Positions 15,874 to 25,683 of a stretch of DNA of 38,567 bases are shown here, one piece after another. Location of the stretch: assembly GCA_017618195.1 (NCBI GenBank), contig JAFZUW010000035.1, positions 1 to 38,567 of the forward strand, given 5' to 3'. A program made the translations under genes and the position numbers. The number at the start of each line of letters is the position of its first letter. Position 1 is the stretch's first letter. The stretch is from Lachnospiraceae bacterium. GTDB taxonomy: Bacteria; Bacillota; Clostridia; Lachnospirales; Lachnospiraceae. Below the pieces are notes generated by a model that saw only the letters and a program-made list of their open reading frames with translations, had not been told where the DNA came from and ran no database searches.

Positions 15874-16719
15874 ATGACGATAAAGCTGTTTGGTCTTTCG
15901 CCGATATACTTTCAGTGGAACGACCTGCTCGACATCTTGATAGTCGCTTTCGTCGTATACAAAGCTATCAAGCTTTTCAAAGAGACCCGCGCCATTCAGC
16001 TTTTGAAGGGCGTGGCGCTGCTTGTTGCGGCATTCTTTGTTTCCGGCTGGCTCGAACTCCGCAGTCTCAACTTTATTTTACGAAATACGCTTGAGATAGG
16101 ATTGTTCGCGCTGATAGTTTTGTTCCAGCCCGAGTTGAAACGCGCGCTTGAACGTCTCGGAGGCAGACGCCTGCGGAAGTTCTTCGGTTTCCGATCTTCG
16201 AATGAGGAGTCTGAAATAAAAACTTCTAATATGATCGACGCGCTGTGCGAGGCGGTCGGATACTTTAAAGAAACCAGGACCGGTGCGCTTCTCGTTATCG
16301 AAAGGACGACTCCGATTGGCGACATAATCGCAACCGGAACTTCGATTGACGCCGAGGTTTCCGCGCGTCTGCTTGAAAATATTTTCTATAAAGGCGCCGC
16401 GCTTCACGACGGAGCCGCCGTTATTCGCGACGGTAAGCTTTGCGCCGCCGGCTGCCTGCTTCCGCTTTCGCAGAATATGTCGATAAGTTCGGAACTCGGC
16501 ACCCGTCACCGCGCGGCAATCGGAATGAGCGAAAACAGCGACGCGGTCGTAATAGTCGTTTCCGAGGAGACCGGTAATATTTCCGTTGCGCTCGGCGGCG
16601 GTCTCCAGAAGAACCTGACAAAGGATCAGCTCAACTCAAAACTGAGAACGATGCTGATTCCGAATAACGGAGAGCGCGGTCGCTTCTTCCGTTCGCAGAA
16701 GGGAGGAAAGCAGCAATGA
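15874..16719 (+). CDS. cdaA: Diadenylate cyclase CdaA (c-di-AMP synthase)
   Basis: A 281-residue membrane-bound diadenylate cyclase. Three hydrophobic helices fill residues about 15-85. The DAC domain follows, with the catalytic DGA at 179-181 (LHDGAAVI) and the RHR motif at 211-213 (GTRHRAAIG), both intact. It joins two ATP into c-di-AMP at the membrane, a messenger controlling potassium and osmolyte transport. AGGAAG lies upstream of the ATG. The ATGA overlap with cdaR matches the conserved cdaA-cdaR pair of Firmicutes. The third member, glmM, is not here. Confidence 0.96.
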   Translation: MTIKLFGLSPIYFQWNDLLDILIVAFVVYKAIKLFKETRAIQLLKGVALLVAAFFVSGWLELRSLNFILRNTLEIGLFALIVLFQPELKRALERLGGRRLRKFFGFRSSNEESEIKTSNMIDALCEAVGYFKETRTGALLVIERTTPIGDIIATGTSIDAEVSARLLENIFYKGAALHDGAAVIRDGKLCAAGCLLPLSQNMSISSELGTRHRAAIGMSENSDAVVIVVSEETGNISVALGGGLQKNLTKDQLNSKLRTMLIPNNGERGRFFRSQKGGKQQ

Positions 16720-18005
16720 AGATAGACTTCAAAGCTAAGTTCAAGTCCTGGTTCACTAAGGATAAGATCCTTCTGTATTTGCTTTCTCTCGTTGTCGCCA
16801 TCGCTCTGTGGGCGGCGATAATCTACTATGTCAATCCGGATACGAAAATCGTCATTTCCGGCGTACCGGTGAAAATCAACACGAGCTCGCAGGACGCGGT
16901 TTCGCTTTCAATTGTTTCCGGCAAGATAGAAACCGTTGACGTTGAAGTTACCGCTCCGAGAAGTCAGGTCCCGTCGCTTACCGTTGACAGTCTTTCCGCG
17001 GAAATAGATCTTACCGGCGAAACGAAGTCCGGCACTTATGAAAAAACGATTGACGTTACTGCGAACAGCGAGTTTGTTAAGATAGTCTCGGTTACTCCGG
17101 CAACAACGACGATAGTTCTCGACGTCACCGAGAGCAAGACGCTCCAGATTGAAGTCGACGACGGCGGTTTTGCCGTGCCTGAGGGATACTACCTTGCCGC
17201 TCCGTCGCTTTCTGCGGATAATGTGAAAGTTACGGGCCCCAAGGCGGTTGTTGACACGATAGAGAGAGCGGTAGTTTTCGTCGAGCTCGAGGAAGGCAGC
17301 GTCGGCATAGTCGACTTCAAGGACTGTGATATCGTCTTCCTTGCCGCGGACAGTGCGGTTGTCGAGGATGCGTCGGTTACCGCTGACGTTGAAAAGGTCA
17401 CGGTTTCCGTGCCGATAATCATGCGCAAGACCGTTCCGCTGAAGCTTGAGTTCGTCAATGCTCCGGAGTTTACCACCGACTTCTACCGTTTGACCTACAC
17501 CATCGGCGACGAATCCTTTAACGTTCCCGAGGATATCGAAATCGCCGCGGTTGACGACGTATTTGAAGATATCGAATCCATTACGATAGGCAAACTGGAT
17601 TTTGAAAAGATTCATTCAAAGTCTTACACCGAAGAGTTTACCCTCGAAATGCCGACAGGAGTAACTAACATTTCCGGCATTACTACGGTTGAAGTTACTA
17701 TCACGTTCAGTTCGATGTCTACCGACAGCATTACGCTGCTTCCGGACAGCATCGTTATTCAGGGAACCCCGTCAGGCAAAACCGCGGAGATTACTTCCAA
17801 ATCTCTCCGCATAACAATCTGCGGCTCGTCTGATTCCGTAAAGGCCGCGAAGAACGGCGGAGTTAGCGCGCTCGTGAAGCTTTCGACGACTTCTGCCGGC
17901 ATACGTCAATATCCTGTTGACGTCAGTTTCGGCGAACTGGACAATGTCTGGGTATACGTTGCTGAAGGCGCTTCCGCTCCGGCGGTCAACGTCGAAATCA
18001 AATAA
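16716..18005 (+). CDS. cdaR: CdaR, YbbR-domain regulator of CdaA
   Basis: A 429-residue protein with one N-terminal membrane anchor (about 18-40, LLYLLSLVVAIALWAAIIYYV). Repeated beta-rich YbbR domains outside the membrane follow (for example around 50-140, 145-225 and 235-330, then a further repeat). YbbR proteins bind CdaA and tune c-di-AMP output. It overlaps cdaA by four bases. After its stop come two hairpins rather than glmM. Confidence 0.92.
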   Translation: MKIDFKAKFKSWFTKDKILLYLLSLVVAIALWAAIIYYVNPDTKIVISGVPVKINTSSQDAVSLSIVSGKIETVDVEVTAPRSQVPSLTVDSLSAEIDLTGETKSGTYEKTIDVTANSEFVKIVSVTPATTTIVLDVTESKTLQIEVDDGGFAVPEGYYLAAPSLSADNVKVTGPKAVVDTIERAVVFVELEEGSVGIVDFKDCDIVFLAADSAVVEDASVTADVEKVTVSVPIIMRKTVPLKLEFVNAPEFTTDFYRLTYTIGDESFNVPEDIEIAAVDDVFEDIESITIGKLDFEKIHSKSYTEEFTLEMPTGVTNISGITTVEVTITFSSMSTDSITLLPDSIVIQGTPSGKTAEITSKSLRITICGSSDSVKAAKNGGVSALVKLSTTSAGIRQYPVDVSFGELDNVWVYVAEGASAPAVNVEIK

Positions 18006-18026
18006 AGAGGTATCTATATCTCTTTT

Positions 18027-18081
18027 CATCTCTCGCCCGCCACGGGCGAGAGATGATATTATTCTACGGCTGGCAGCCGTA
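18027..18081 (+). other. Two adjacent hairpins between cdaR and recJ
   Basis: The first (18027-18055) is a perfect 13-base-pair stem with a CCA loop. The second (18065-18081) is TACGGCT, GGC, AGCCGTA. Neither is followed by a T-run on either strand, so simple intrinsic termination is unlikely. They may act as an mRNA stability or processing element, or as a weak pause, between cdaAR and recJ. Confidence 0.6.
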
Positions 18082-18121
18082 TAAACTCTGTTAATGAAGT
18101 TTGAAATATAAGAGGATTATT

Positions 18122-20128
18122 ATGCGTAAAAACTGGATAATCAAACCTTCCGCCAAAGAGGCGGAGCTTGCGCTTATGTCCGATTTGGGCGTTTCGCGCG
18201 TTCTCGCCGGCGTGCTCGCTGCGCGCGGGTATACCGACGCGGTTTCCGCGGGCGATTTCATCTCGCCGAAGCCGGTTGCCGATCCGGATCCGTTTCTTAT
18301 GACGGATATGGGCAAAGCCGCAGAGAGAATAAAGTCGGCTGTTTCCGGCGGCGAAACAATAGGTATTATCGGCGATTACGACGTCGACGGAATTACTGCT
18401 ACCGCGACTCTTTATAAGTATTTCTCCCGCGCCGGCGTTCGAGTGGTATATCATATTCCTTCGCGTGACGGCGAGGGCTACGGCATCAGTACCGACACGC
18501 TTCTGCGCCTGAAAGAAGAAGGATGCTCGCTTGTTATTTCGGTTGACTGCGGAATAACCGCGGTTGAGGAGGCGGAGTATTGCAAGAGCATCGGCCTCGA
18601 TATGATTGTTACGGACCATCACGAAGTAGGGGATACCATACCTGATGCGGTTGCTGTTATTAACCCGAAACGTCCCGGGGATGCATATCCGTATTCCAAA
18701 CTTTCCGGCGTAGGCGTCGCGTTCAAGCTTATATCGGCGCTCGGGATCACTGACCATAAGGAAGAGTACACCGCTTTTGCCGCGCTCGGAACTCTCGCGG
18801 ATATGATGCCGGTTACCGGTGAGAACCGCGACCTTATCATAAAGGGAATGAATTATATTCAGTCCGGCGTCAACGTCGGTCTTACAGAGCTGATGAAAAA
18901 AGCCGGCGTTTCCTCCTCGCGCTTCAATTCATTTACCGTTTCGTTTATTCTCGCCCCGAGGATGAACGCGGCCGGAAGAATGGAAAGCGCGGAAACGGCG
19001 CTTAAACTGCTTCTGGAGGACGATGAATACGCCGCCGGTCTTATAGCAGACAAACTTTGCTCATTGAATAAGTTGAGGCAGGAAACCGAAGCCGCTATTT
19101 TCAAAGAGGCGGTCGAAATGGTGGAGAACGACGAAACTTACAATGACGACAGCATAATCGTTCTGTATAATGAAACGTGGCATCAGGGCGTCATAGGTAT
19201 CGTTGCCGCTAAGATTACTGAAAAATACGAGAAACCGGCAATTCTGTTTACTCTTGCGAACGGAACGGGAAAGGGGTCCGGCAGAAGCGTTTCGGGGTTT
19301 TCGATACATAAAGCGGTTTCCGAGTGCGCGGATCTGCTCACCAATTTCGGCGGACATGAATACGCTGTGGGTTTGGGAATCGAGATTGATAAGATTCCCG
19401 ATTTCAGAAGGAAAATTAACGAACATGCGTCGCATATCGATTTCCCGGAAAAGAAACTCGAGATTGACTCTGAGATTCTTCCGGATGAGCTTTCAATCGA
19501 CACCGTCAAAAGTATTAACATCCTTGAACCATACGGAGAGGGGAATCCCCAGCCGGTATTCGTTCTTCGCGGCGCAAAGATAAGCTATTTGAAGATCGTC
19601 GGCGAAAAACACACCCGCATTTCGATTAAATGCGGCAGTTACGGGTTTGACGCAATATACTATAACGTGATACCCGATATGCTCGACGTGGCTGCGGGAG
19701 ACGAAGCCGATATCGCGTTCGCGCTCGGTATAAACGAATATAACGGGCAGGAAAACCTTCAAATCATCGTGAAGGATATTTCTCTTTCCGGCACTTTTGA
19801 AGAGGATATGGCGCTTTTTGAGCGCGTTAAAGAGAGCGGCCGGCTCGATGATGAAAAAGATATGCCGCATTTTGCTGATTTCGAGAAGGTGTATCGCGCG
19901 CTTCTTCGTATGGGCGATTGCAGTATACGGCCCGACGCTTTTGCCGAAGAACTCGGCGGCGACGTTTCGACGCTGAAGCTGTTGATAATTCTATCGGTTT
20001 TCTCCGAGCTTTCGCTCGTAAACGTCACCCGAAACGGCGGTTCGCTTGCTGTCAGCGTCGTGAAAGACGCGCCGAAAACAGATCTGGATAACTCCGTGTT
20101 ATTGAGGAGACTGAAGAGTAATGACTGA
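18122..20128 (+). CDS. recJ: Single-stranded-DNA-specific exonuclease RecJ
   Basis: A 668-residue DHH-family 5'-3' exonuclease for DNA repair and recombination. The DHH domain has DYDVDG at 85-90, SVDCGIT near 140 and TDHHE with DHH at 165-167. The DHHA1 domain carries GSGRSVSGFSIH and FGGHEYAVGLG, and an OB-fold follows (about 450-560). A C-terminal extension completes it. The ATG at 18122 is preferred because AGAGG lies six bases before it. A TTG 21 bases upstream has no such site. The gene overlaps rsh by eight bases. In Bacillus an apt gene lies between recJ and rel, and it is missing here. Confidence 0.95.
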   Translation: MRKNWIIKPSAKEAELALMSDLGVSRVLAGVLAARGYTDAVSAGDFISPKPVADPDPFLMTDMGKAAERIKSAVSGGETIGIIGDYDVDGITATATLYKYFSRAGVRVVYHIPSRDGEGYGISTDTLLRLKEEGCSLVISVDCGITAVEEAEYCKSIGLDMIVTDHHEVGDTIPDAVAVINPKRPGDAYPYSKLSGVGVAFKLISALGITDHKEEYTAFAALGTLADMMPVTGENRDLIIKGMNYIQSGVNVGLTELMKKAGVSSSRFNSFTVSFILAPRMNAAGRMESAETALKLLLEDDEYAAGLIADKLCSLNKLRQETEAAIFKEAVEMVENDETYNDDSIIVLYNETWHQGVIGIVAAKITEKYEKPAILFTLANGTGKGSGRSVSGFSIHKAVSECADLLTNFGGHEYAVGLGIEIDKIPDFRRKINEHASHIDFPEKKLEIDSEILPDELSIDTVKSINILEPYGEGNPQPVFVLRGAKISYLKIVGEKHTRISIKCGSYGFDAIYYNVIPDMLDVAAGDEADIAFALGINEYNGQENLQIIVKDISLSGTFEEDMALFERVKESGRLDDEKDMPHFADFEKVYRALLRMGDCSIRPDAFAEELGGDVSTLKLLIILSVFSELSLVNVTRNGGSLAVSVVKDAPKTDLDNSVLLRRLKSND

Positions 20129-22280
20129 AATTGAAACAATGTGGAAACAGCTTGAGGATAAGCTTCGCTCCACAGGATTGCCTTATGAATACGACAGGAT
20201 CAGACTCGCGTTTGACACCGCTGCAAAGGCCCACGGCGAACAGCGCAGGAAGACGGGAGAGTTATATATTCATCATCCCGTCGAGGTCGCGCTCATCCTC
20301 GCTGATATTAACCTCGATAACGAGTCGATAATGGCGGCTCTGCTTCATGACGTCGTTGAAGATACCGAGTTGACGATCGATGATATCAGGAAGCTCTTCG
20401 GCGAAGAGGTTACCGAACTCGTCGACGGCGTTACCAAACTCGGTCAGATTTCATATTTCACCTACGTTGAGCAGCAGGTCGAGAATATGCGTAAGATGCT
20501 GATAGCTATGGCTAAGGACGCCAGAGTTATCATTATCAAACTCGCAGACCGGCTTCACAACATGCGGACGATTGAAGGCCTGGATCCGCAGAAGCAGCGC
20601 GACAAAGCGAAGGAAACGATGGAAATATTCGCTCCTTTGGCGCACCGACTCGGAATCCAGCGCGTTAAGCACGAGCTTGAAGATCGAGCGGTTCACGTAC
20701 TTGATCCCGTCGGCTGCCGCGAGATAGAGGATGCGCTCGAGGAACGCAGTCAGTCGCGCGATAAGATACTTGAATCAATTCGCCTTAAGCTCGAGGAACG
20801 TCTCGGCAGTTCCGGAATAAAGCTGCATATCGAAGGCAGACGCAAGAGCGTTTATTCCATTTACCGCAAAATGTTCATGCAGGGCAAGTCGCTCGACGAG
20901 ATCTACGATATCTTTGCTTATCGTGTTATCGTCGATACAGTTGCGGATTGTTACGCCATTCTCGGTATAGTACACGATGAGTTTACGCCCATAACCTCGA
21001 GGTTTAAGGATTACATTTCCACTCCGAAGCCGAACATGTACCAGTCAATCCATACGACTGTCGTCGGGAATGAAGGCATACCGTTTGAGGTGCAGATACG
21101 CACGTGGGATATGCATTACACCGCCGAATACGGAATAGCGGCGCACTGGAAATATAAGTCCGGCGAGAAGAACTCAAAGGATCTTGAAGAACGTCTCGCG
21201 TGGGTAAGACGTCTGCTCGAGAATCAGGAGGACGACGATCCCGAAGACGTTATGCAGTCGCTGAAACTTGACCTTTCGCTTGACGAAGTCTTCGTATTCA
21301 CGCCGAAGGGCGACGTTATCAATCTTCCGACCGGCTCCTGCATTATTGACTTCGCCTACGCGATACACAGCGGAGTAGGCAACAGCATGGTCGGCGCAAA
21401 GGTCGGCGGCAAGATAGTTCCGTTTGACTACGTTCTCCAAAACGGCGATATCGTTTCAATTATCACAACCTCCGCGGAAGGACACGGCCCGAGTCGCGAC
21501 TGGCTGAAGATTATCAAAACCAGCGAAGCGAGGAATAAGATCCGCCAGTGGTTCAAAAAAGAGCGCCGCGACGAGAATATTGAGCAGGGAAGAGCGCTCC
21601 TTGAAAAAGAAATGCGCGCGAATCTGATAAACGTTCCCGAAGAAAGCAAAGAACAGTTTCTTAACGGGATCGCTCAGATTTATAAATACCCTGACGCAAT
21701 TGAGCTTTATAATGCGATCGGCTACGGCGGTATCAGCGTTTCTCGCATGCTGCCGAAGATCAAAGAGGAGTTTACCAAGCAGTTCCGCGACGTCGCTGAG
21801 CACTCTCATACCGCTTCGGCTCGCAAGAAGGTCTCCGGCGGCGTTATTATCGAGGGTCTTGATGATTGTCTTGTCAAGTTCGCAAAATGCTGCAACCCGG
21901 TTCCGGGAGACGATATTATCGGTTTTGTTACACGCGGCTACGGCGTTTCCGTACACAGGAAAGATTGCCCGGTAATCAATAACCATATCAAACTCAACGG
22001 TAACGAGCGTATTTTGCGCGCCACGTGGGCCGCGAGTTCAAACGAGCGTTTCATCGCTTCGATAAAAATACTTGCGCATGACAGATACGCGCTGCTTGCG
22101 GATATTACGCAGATATGCGCGCAGATGCACCTTTTGCTTACCTCGGTTAACTCGCGCTTGCTTAAGGACGGCGCGGTGCTTACGGATATTACGCTTGAGG
22201 TGGAAAGTTCGTCGCATCTTGAGCAGATTTGTTCGCGGCTTGAAAAGATAAGCGGCGTGACTGAAATTAAGCGGGCATAG
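20121..22280 (+). CDS. relA: RelA/SpoT-type (p)ppGpp synthetase/hydrolase (Rel)
   Basis: A 719-residue long RSH protein. The hydrolase HD domain (about 25-180) keeps HHP and LLHDVVEDT (His76, Asp77). The synthetase domain (about 220-350) has GRRKSVYSIYRKM, RFKDYISTPKPN and EYGIAAHWKYK. A TGS domain (about 390-450) begins VFVFTPKGDVINLP. The C-terminal part has the CCNPVPGDDIIGFVTRGYG zinc-finger/RIS region and an ACT domain at about 645-719. Both active sites look intact, so it should be bifunctional and ribosome-regulated, controlling the stringent response. It is coupled by overlap to recJ and lies in one run with the c-di-AMP synthase cdaA. Confidence 0.97.
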   Translation: MTEIETMWKQLEDKLRSTGLPYEYDRIRLAFDTAAKAHGEQRRKTGELYIHHPVEVALILADINLDNESIMAALLHDVVEDTELTIDDIRKLFGEEVTELVDGVTKLGQISYFTYVEQQVENMRKMLIAMAKDARVIIIKLADRLHNMRTIEGLDPQKQRDKAKETMEIFAPLAHRLGIQRVKHELEDRAVHVLDPVGCREIEDALEERSQSRDKILESIRLKLEERLGSSGIKLHIEGRRKSVYSIYRKMFMQGKSLDEIYDIFAYRVIVDTVADCYAILGIVHDEFTPITSRFKDYISTPKPNMYQSIHTTVVGNEGIPFEVQIRTWDMHYTAEYGIAAHWKYKSGEKNSKDLEERLAWVRRLLENQEDDDPEDVMQSLKLDLSLDEVFVFTPKGDVINLPTGSCIIDFAYAIHSGVGNSMVGAKVGGKIVPFDYVLQNGDIVSIITTSAEGHGPSRDWLKIIKTSEARNKIRQWFKKERRDENIEQGRALLEKEMRANLINVPEESKEQFLNGIAQIYKYPDAIELYNAIGYGGISVSRMLPKIKEEFTKQFRDVAEHSHTASARKKVSGGVIIEGLDDCLVKFAKCCNPVPGDDIIGFVTRGYGVSVHRKDCPVINNHIKLNGNERILRATWAASSNERFIASIKILAHDRYALLADITQICAQMHLLLTSVNSRLLKDGAVLTDITLEVESSSHLEQICSRLEKISGVTEIKRA

Positions 22281-22286
22281 CAACTG

Positions 22287-23720
22287 ATGAAGTTTGAACA
22301 TATCGGTCATTCCTATATTCAATACGCCGAAAACGTCGCGAGAATGTTCTTTCGTGACGGAACCGACGTGCTTGTTCATACCGAGCTTGTCCGCGGCGAT
22401 GATACAACGCGGCTTTCGGCTTCCGTTTTCCATGACGGAAGGAATGAAATGGCGGATATTATTGTCAACAATGATTCTGCATCGTATATCAAGGATTGTA
22501 AACACAATCTTGGAGTATGTGTGTTTAACGCCTGCCGTGCTGTTACGGGGAAAGAACTGCCGTTTGGTCATCTTTGCGGCGTCCGTCCTGCTAAGATAGC
22601 GACGGATATCCTTCTTTCCGGCGGGAGTGAGGAAGATGCGTATCGTCATTATGTCGATGATTTGAGGGTGTTTCCGGAAAAAGCGCGTTCCTGCGTAACT
22701 GTCGCATCTGAACAGATTCCTATTCTTTCTCGCGATTATGAAAAACGCTGCAATCTGTATGTCTCGATTCCGTTTTGCCCCAGCAGGTGTAATTACTGCT
22801 CTTTCGTCAGCCACTCGATAGAACGCGCGGGCAAGCTGGTTGAACCGTATCTGGCGATTCTTATCGACGAAATCAAAAGTACCGCGAAACTCATTCAGTC
22901 AGCCGGACTTACGAATGATACCGTTTATATAGGAGGCGGAACTCCCGGCATTCTCTCGGAAGAACAAATAAAGCGCCTTTGCGGCGTCATAAACGAGTAT
23001 TTCGACGGCTATTCGGAATTCACCTATGAGTTCGGCAGGGCCGACGTGGCAACCGCTGAGAAGTTTGCGGCGCTAATAGGAGCGGGCGTTACCAGAATCT
23101 GCGTTAATCCGCAGATACTTTCGGACGCAGTGCTTGAAAAGAACGGCAGACGCCATACCGTCACCCAGTTTTACGAAGCTTTCGAAGCCGCGAGAATCGC
23201 CGGATTCGATAATATCAACTGCGACGTTATTGCGGGGCTCCCGTATTCAACGGAAGAGCTGTTCGCGGACACGGTGGGGCGTCTTATCAAGCTCGGCGCA
23301 GACGATATAACGATGCACACGCTTGCGCTGAAGCGTTCCTCCGGCTATTACGAAGACTCGCTTGTTATCGACGACGGACTCGCCGAACGCTCCTTCAACG
23401 CGGCTGAATCGCTGCTTCACGAAGCCGGATACAGAGAATACTATATGTACCGTCAGAAGCGTGCGGGCGGTAATCTCGAAAACAAAGGGTACGCGCTTCC
23501 CGGAAAAAAGAGCGTGTATAACATACTTATGATGAGCGACGCCGCAACGGTGATTTCCGTCGGCGCGGGCGGGATAACAAAGCTTGTCGCGGACGGCGGC
23601 AAAACCATCAAACGCGTTTGCAATTATAAATATCCTTATGAGTATATAGAAAAACCGGATAAGATAACCGATAATCTGTCATTTATCAAAGAGTTTTACA
23701 AAGCCCGGGGAGGAGAATAA
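22287..23720 (+). CDS. hemZ: Oxygen-independent coproporphyrinogen dehydrogenase HemZ (radical SAM)
   Basis: A 477-residue radical SAM protein of the HemZ type. An approximately 150-residue N-terminal domain precedes the cluster motif IPFCPSRCNYCSF (Cys164, Cys168, Cys171). The SAM-binding YIGGGTPG follows, then the HemN-like stretch VNCD-type NINCDVIAGLPYSTEE, and the NKGYALPGKKSVYN region. It is predicted to convert coproporphyrinogen III anaerobically or to act on a related tetrapyrrole. The start is six bases after rsh with no clear ribosome-binding site, which suggests coupling. No other heme synthesis gene is in view. Confidence 0.92.
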   Translation: MKFEHIGHSYIQYAENVARMFFRDGTDVLVHTELVRGDDTTRLSASVFHDGRNEMADIIVNNDSASYIKDCKHNLGVCVFNACRAVTGKELPFGHLCGVRPAKIATDILLSGGSEEDAYRHYVDDLRVFPEKARSCVTVASEQIPILSRDYEKRCNLYVSIPFCPSRCNYCSFVSHSIERAGKLVEPYLAILIDEIKSTAKLIQSAGLTNDTVYIGGGTPGILSEEQIKRLCGVINEYFDGYSEFTYEFGRADVATAEKFAALIGAGVTRICVNPQILSDAVLEKNGRRHTVTQFYEAFEAARIAGFDNINCDVIAGLPYSTEELFADTVGRLIKLGADDITMHTLALKRSSGYYEDSLVIDDGLAERSFNAAESLLHEAGYREYYMYRQKRAGGNLENKGYALPGKKSVYNILMMSDAATVISVGAGGITKLVADGGKTIKRVCNYKYPYEYIEKPDKITDNLSFIKEFYKARGGE

Positions 23721-23721
23721 G

Positions 23722-24654
23722 ATGTCAGAAGGAATAATAGATATCAAATCGGTAATTGCCGCATATGAAAGCGATCCGCGCGGCTGTATTGAAGAAGCCG
23801 AGAATAATTATAAATCCCAGTTGAGACGGATATCCGACCGCATTATTTACAGTGATCCGCGCCGCGACGTCCTGCTCATTTCAGGTCCGTCGAGTTCGGG
23901 CAAAAGCACAACCGCCGAAAACATTCGCAAATATCTCACCGAGGGCGGCGTTGAATGCATTTCCATATCCACTGACGATTTCTTTTTCGACAGGGATGAA
24001 ATGAACGCATATACCGCCGGATTCGACTTCGAATCGCCCACGATAGTCAACGAACTGCTCATGCTCGATAAGATTAACGAGTTAATAATGCGTGGAGAAG
24101 CTTATTTGCCGCGTTTTGACTTTGTCAGCGGGCGCAAGGTCTACAAGTCGCATAAGGAAAAACTCGGAGAAAAAGGCGTTATAATCATCGAAGGGATACA
24201 CGCTCTCAACAGGGACGTTATCGAAATGGGCAAGGAGTTCGATACCGTGAGGGTTTACGTTTCCACAGCTTCAAGCGTGGCGTTCGATAGCGAGGTTATC
24301 TCCGGACGTACTATGCGGCTTGCCAGACGGATAGTCAGAGACCACAAATTCAGGGGATCCCACCTTGAACGGACGGTCGATATGTGGGAAAGCGTATGCG
24401 CCGGAGAAGTAAAGCACATCGCCCCGCATATGAGCACGGCAGATTACGTTATCGATACTCTGCTTCCATATGAGCCGTTTATGTTCAAGCGCGAAATGAC
24501 AGAACTGATTAATAATGCATACCGTAAATACGCTCACGATCCCGATATTGAGGCCCTTGCCTGGCTTTATTCCGTCTGCCCCGAAGGAGACCGGGATCTC
24601 GTTCCTTATGATTCGCTTTTGAGGGAGTTTATAGGCGGAGGCATTTATGGCTGA
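23722..24654 (+). CDS. Uridine kinase-like nucleoside kinase
   Basis: A 310-residue P-loop kinase of the uridine kinase/phosphoribulokinase family. An N-terminal helical part of about 50 residues precedes Walker [11 protein letters not shown] (about 54-63). [12 protein letters not shown] supplies the catalytic Asp, and [10 protein letters not shown] the Walker B-like strand. [17 protein letters not shown] is the lid with Arg residues. Related clostridial proteins of about 550 residues carry an extra N-terminal TGS/ThrRS-like part that is absent here. A GAGGAG site precedes the ATG. It overlaps queA by eight bases. Substrate specificity (uridine, cytidine or other) is not certain. Confidence 0.85.
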   Translation: MSEGIIDIKSVIAAYESDPRGCIEEAENNYKSQLRRISDRIIYSDPRRDVLLISGPSSSGKSTTAENIRKYLTEGGVECISISTDDFFFDRDEMNAYTAGFDFESPTIVNELLMLDKINELIMRGEAYLPRFDFVSGRKVYKSHKEKLGEKGVIIIEGIHALNRDVIEMGKEFDTVRVYVSTASSVAFDSEVISGRTMRLARRIVRDHKFRGSHLERTVDMWESVCAGEVKHIAPHMSTADYVIDTLLPYEPFMFKREMTELINNAYRKYAHDPDIEALAWLYSVCPEGDRDLVPYDSLLREFIGGGIYG

Positions 24655-25675
24655 GCTTAGGCGTTCCGATTATTACTACGATTTGCCTGAAGAACTGATT
24701 GCGCAGACGCCGGCGGAGAAACGCGACTTTTCGCGTTTAATGACTGTGGACAGGCACACGGGTGAAACACGGGATAAGCATTTTTACGATATTATCGATA
24801 TGCTCAACCCCGGCGATTGTCTCGTGCTGAACGATACCAAAGTCATACCCGCAAGGATATTCGGAAAGAATGCTTCCGGCAGGGAATTTGAGGTCCTTTT
24901 GCTTCGCGACAGGGGAGAAGACGTATGGGAATGCCTGCTTCGTCCGGCGCGCAAAGCTAAGGAGGGCGAGCCGATACGCTTCGGCGAAGAGCTTACCGGT
25001 CGCGTGGTCGATACTGTCGAGGACGGGAACCGGCTTATCAAGTTTGAATACAGCGGTATTTTCAATGAGATACTCGATCGCATAGGAGCTATGCCGCTGC
25101 CGCCTTATATCAAGAGCAGAGCGTCGGATCCTTCACGATATCAAACGGTTTACGCGAAATATGACGGCTCCGCGGCCGCTCCGACCGCGGGTTTGCACTT
25201 CACAAACGAACTGCTCGATACGCTGCGCGCCAAAGGCGTCGATACCGCGTTCGTTACGCTGCACGTTGGGCTTGGTACTTTTCGCCCCGTCAAGGAAGAC
25301 GACCTGACGAAGCACATTATGCACACGGAATGGTACGATCTTCCAGCCGAAACCGCGGAAAAGATAAACGTCGCCAAACGTCGCGGCGGCAGAGTGATTT
25401 CCGTCGGCACGACGAGTTGCAGAACACTCGAAACCGTTGCCGGAAAGTTCGGAGAAATACGCGCCGACAGGGGAGAAACCGGCATTTTCATCTATCCCGG
25501 TTACGAATTCAAGTGCATAGACGCCCTCATCACGAATTTCCACCTGCCCGAAAGCACGCTTATCATGCTCGTTTCCGCCTTCGCGAGCAGGGAAATTATA
25601 CTTAACGCTTATAAAGAAGCCGTTGAGAAGAAGTATCGCTTCTTCTCATTCGGCGACGCTATGTTCATCTATTGA
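24647..25675 (+). CDS. queA: S-adenosylmethionine:tRNA ribosyltransferase-isomerase
   Basis: A 342-residue QueA, which transfers and isomerises the ribosyl part of SAM onto preQ1 in tRNA to give epoxyqueuosine. Family signatures are [22 protein letters not shown] at the start, [43 protein letters not shown] and the C-terminal [14 protein letters not shown]. The length is typical. It is followed eight bases later by tgt, the enzyme for the preceding step, the usual pairing in Firmicutes. Confidence 0.97.
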   Translation: MAELRRSDYYYDLPEELIAQTPAEKRDFSRLMTVDRHTGETRDKHFYDIIDMLNPGDCLVLNDTKVIPARIFGKNASGREFEVLLLRDRGEDVWECLLRPARKAKEGEPIRFGEELTGRVVDTVEDGNRLIKFEYSGIFNEILDRIGAMPLPPYIKSRASDPSRYQTVYAKYDGSAAAPTAGLHFTNELLDTLRAKGVDTAFVTLHVGLGTFRPVKEDDLTKHIMHTEWYDLPAETAEKINVAKRRGGRVISVGTTSCRTLETVAGKFGEIRADRGETGIFIYPGYEFKCIDALITNFHLPESTLIMLVSAFASREIILNAYKEAVEKKYRFFSFGDAMFIY

Positions 25676-25683
25676 GGTAACGA

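Noticed and set aside
18101-18121. Upstream TTG start for recJ
   Set aside because: It has no ribosome-binding site, and the AGAGG that serves the ATG at 18122 lies inside this extension.
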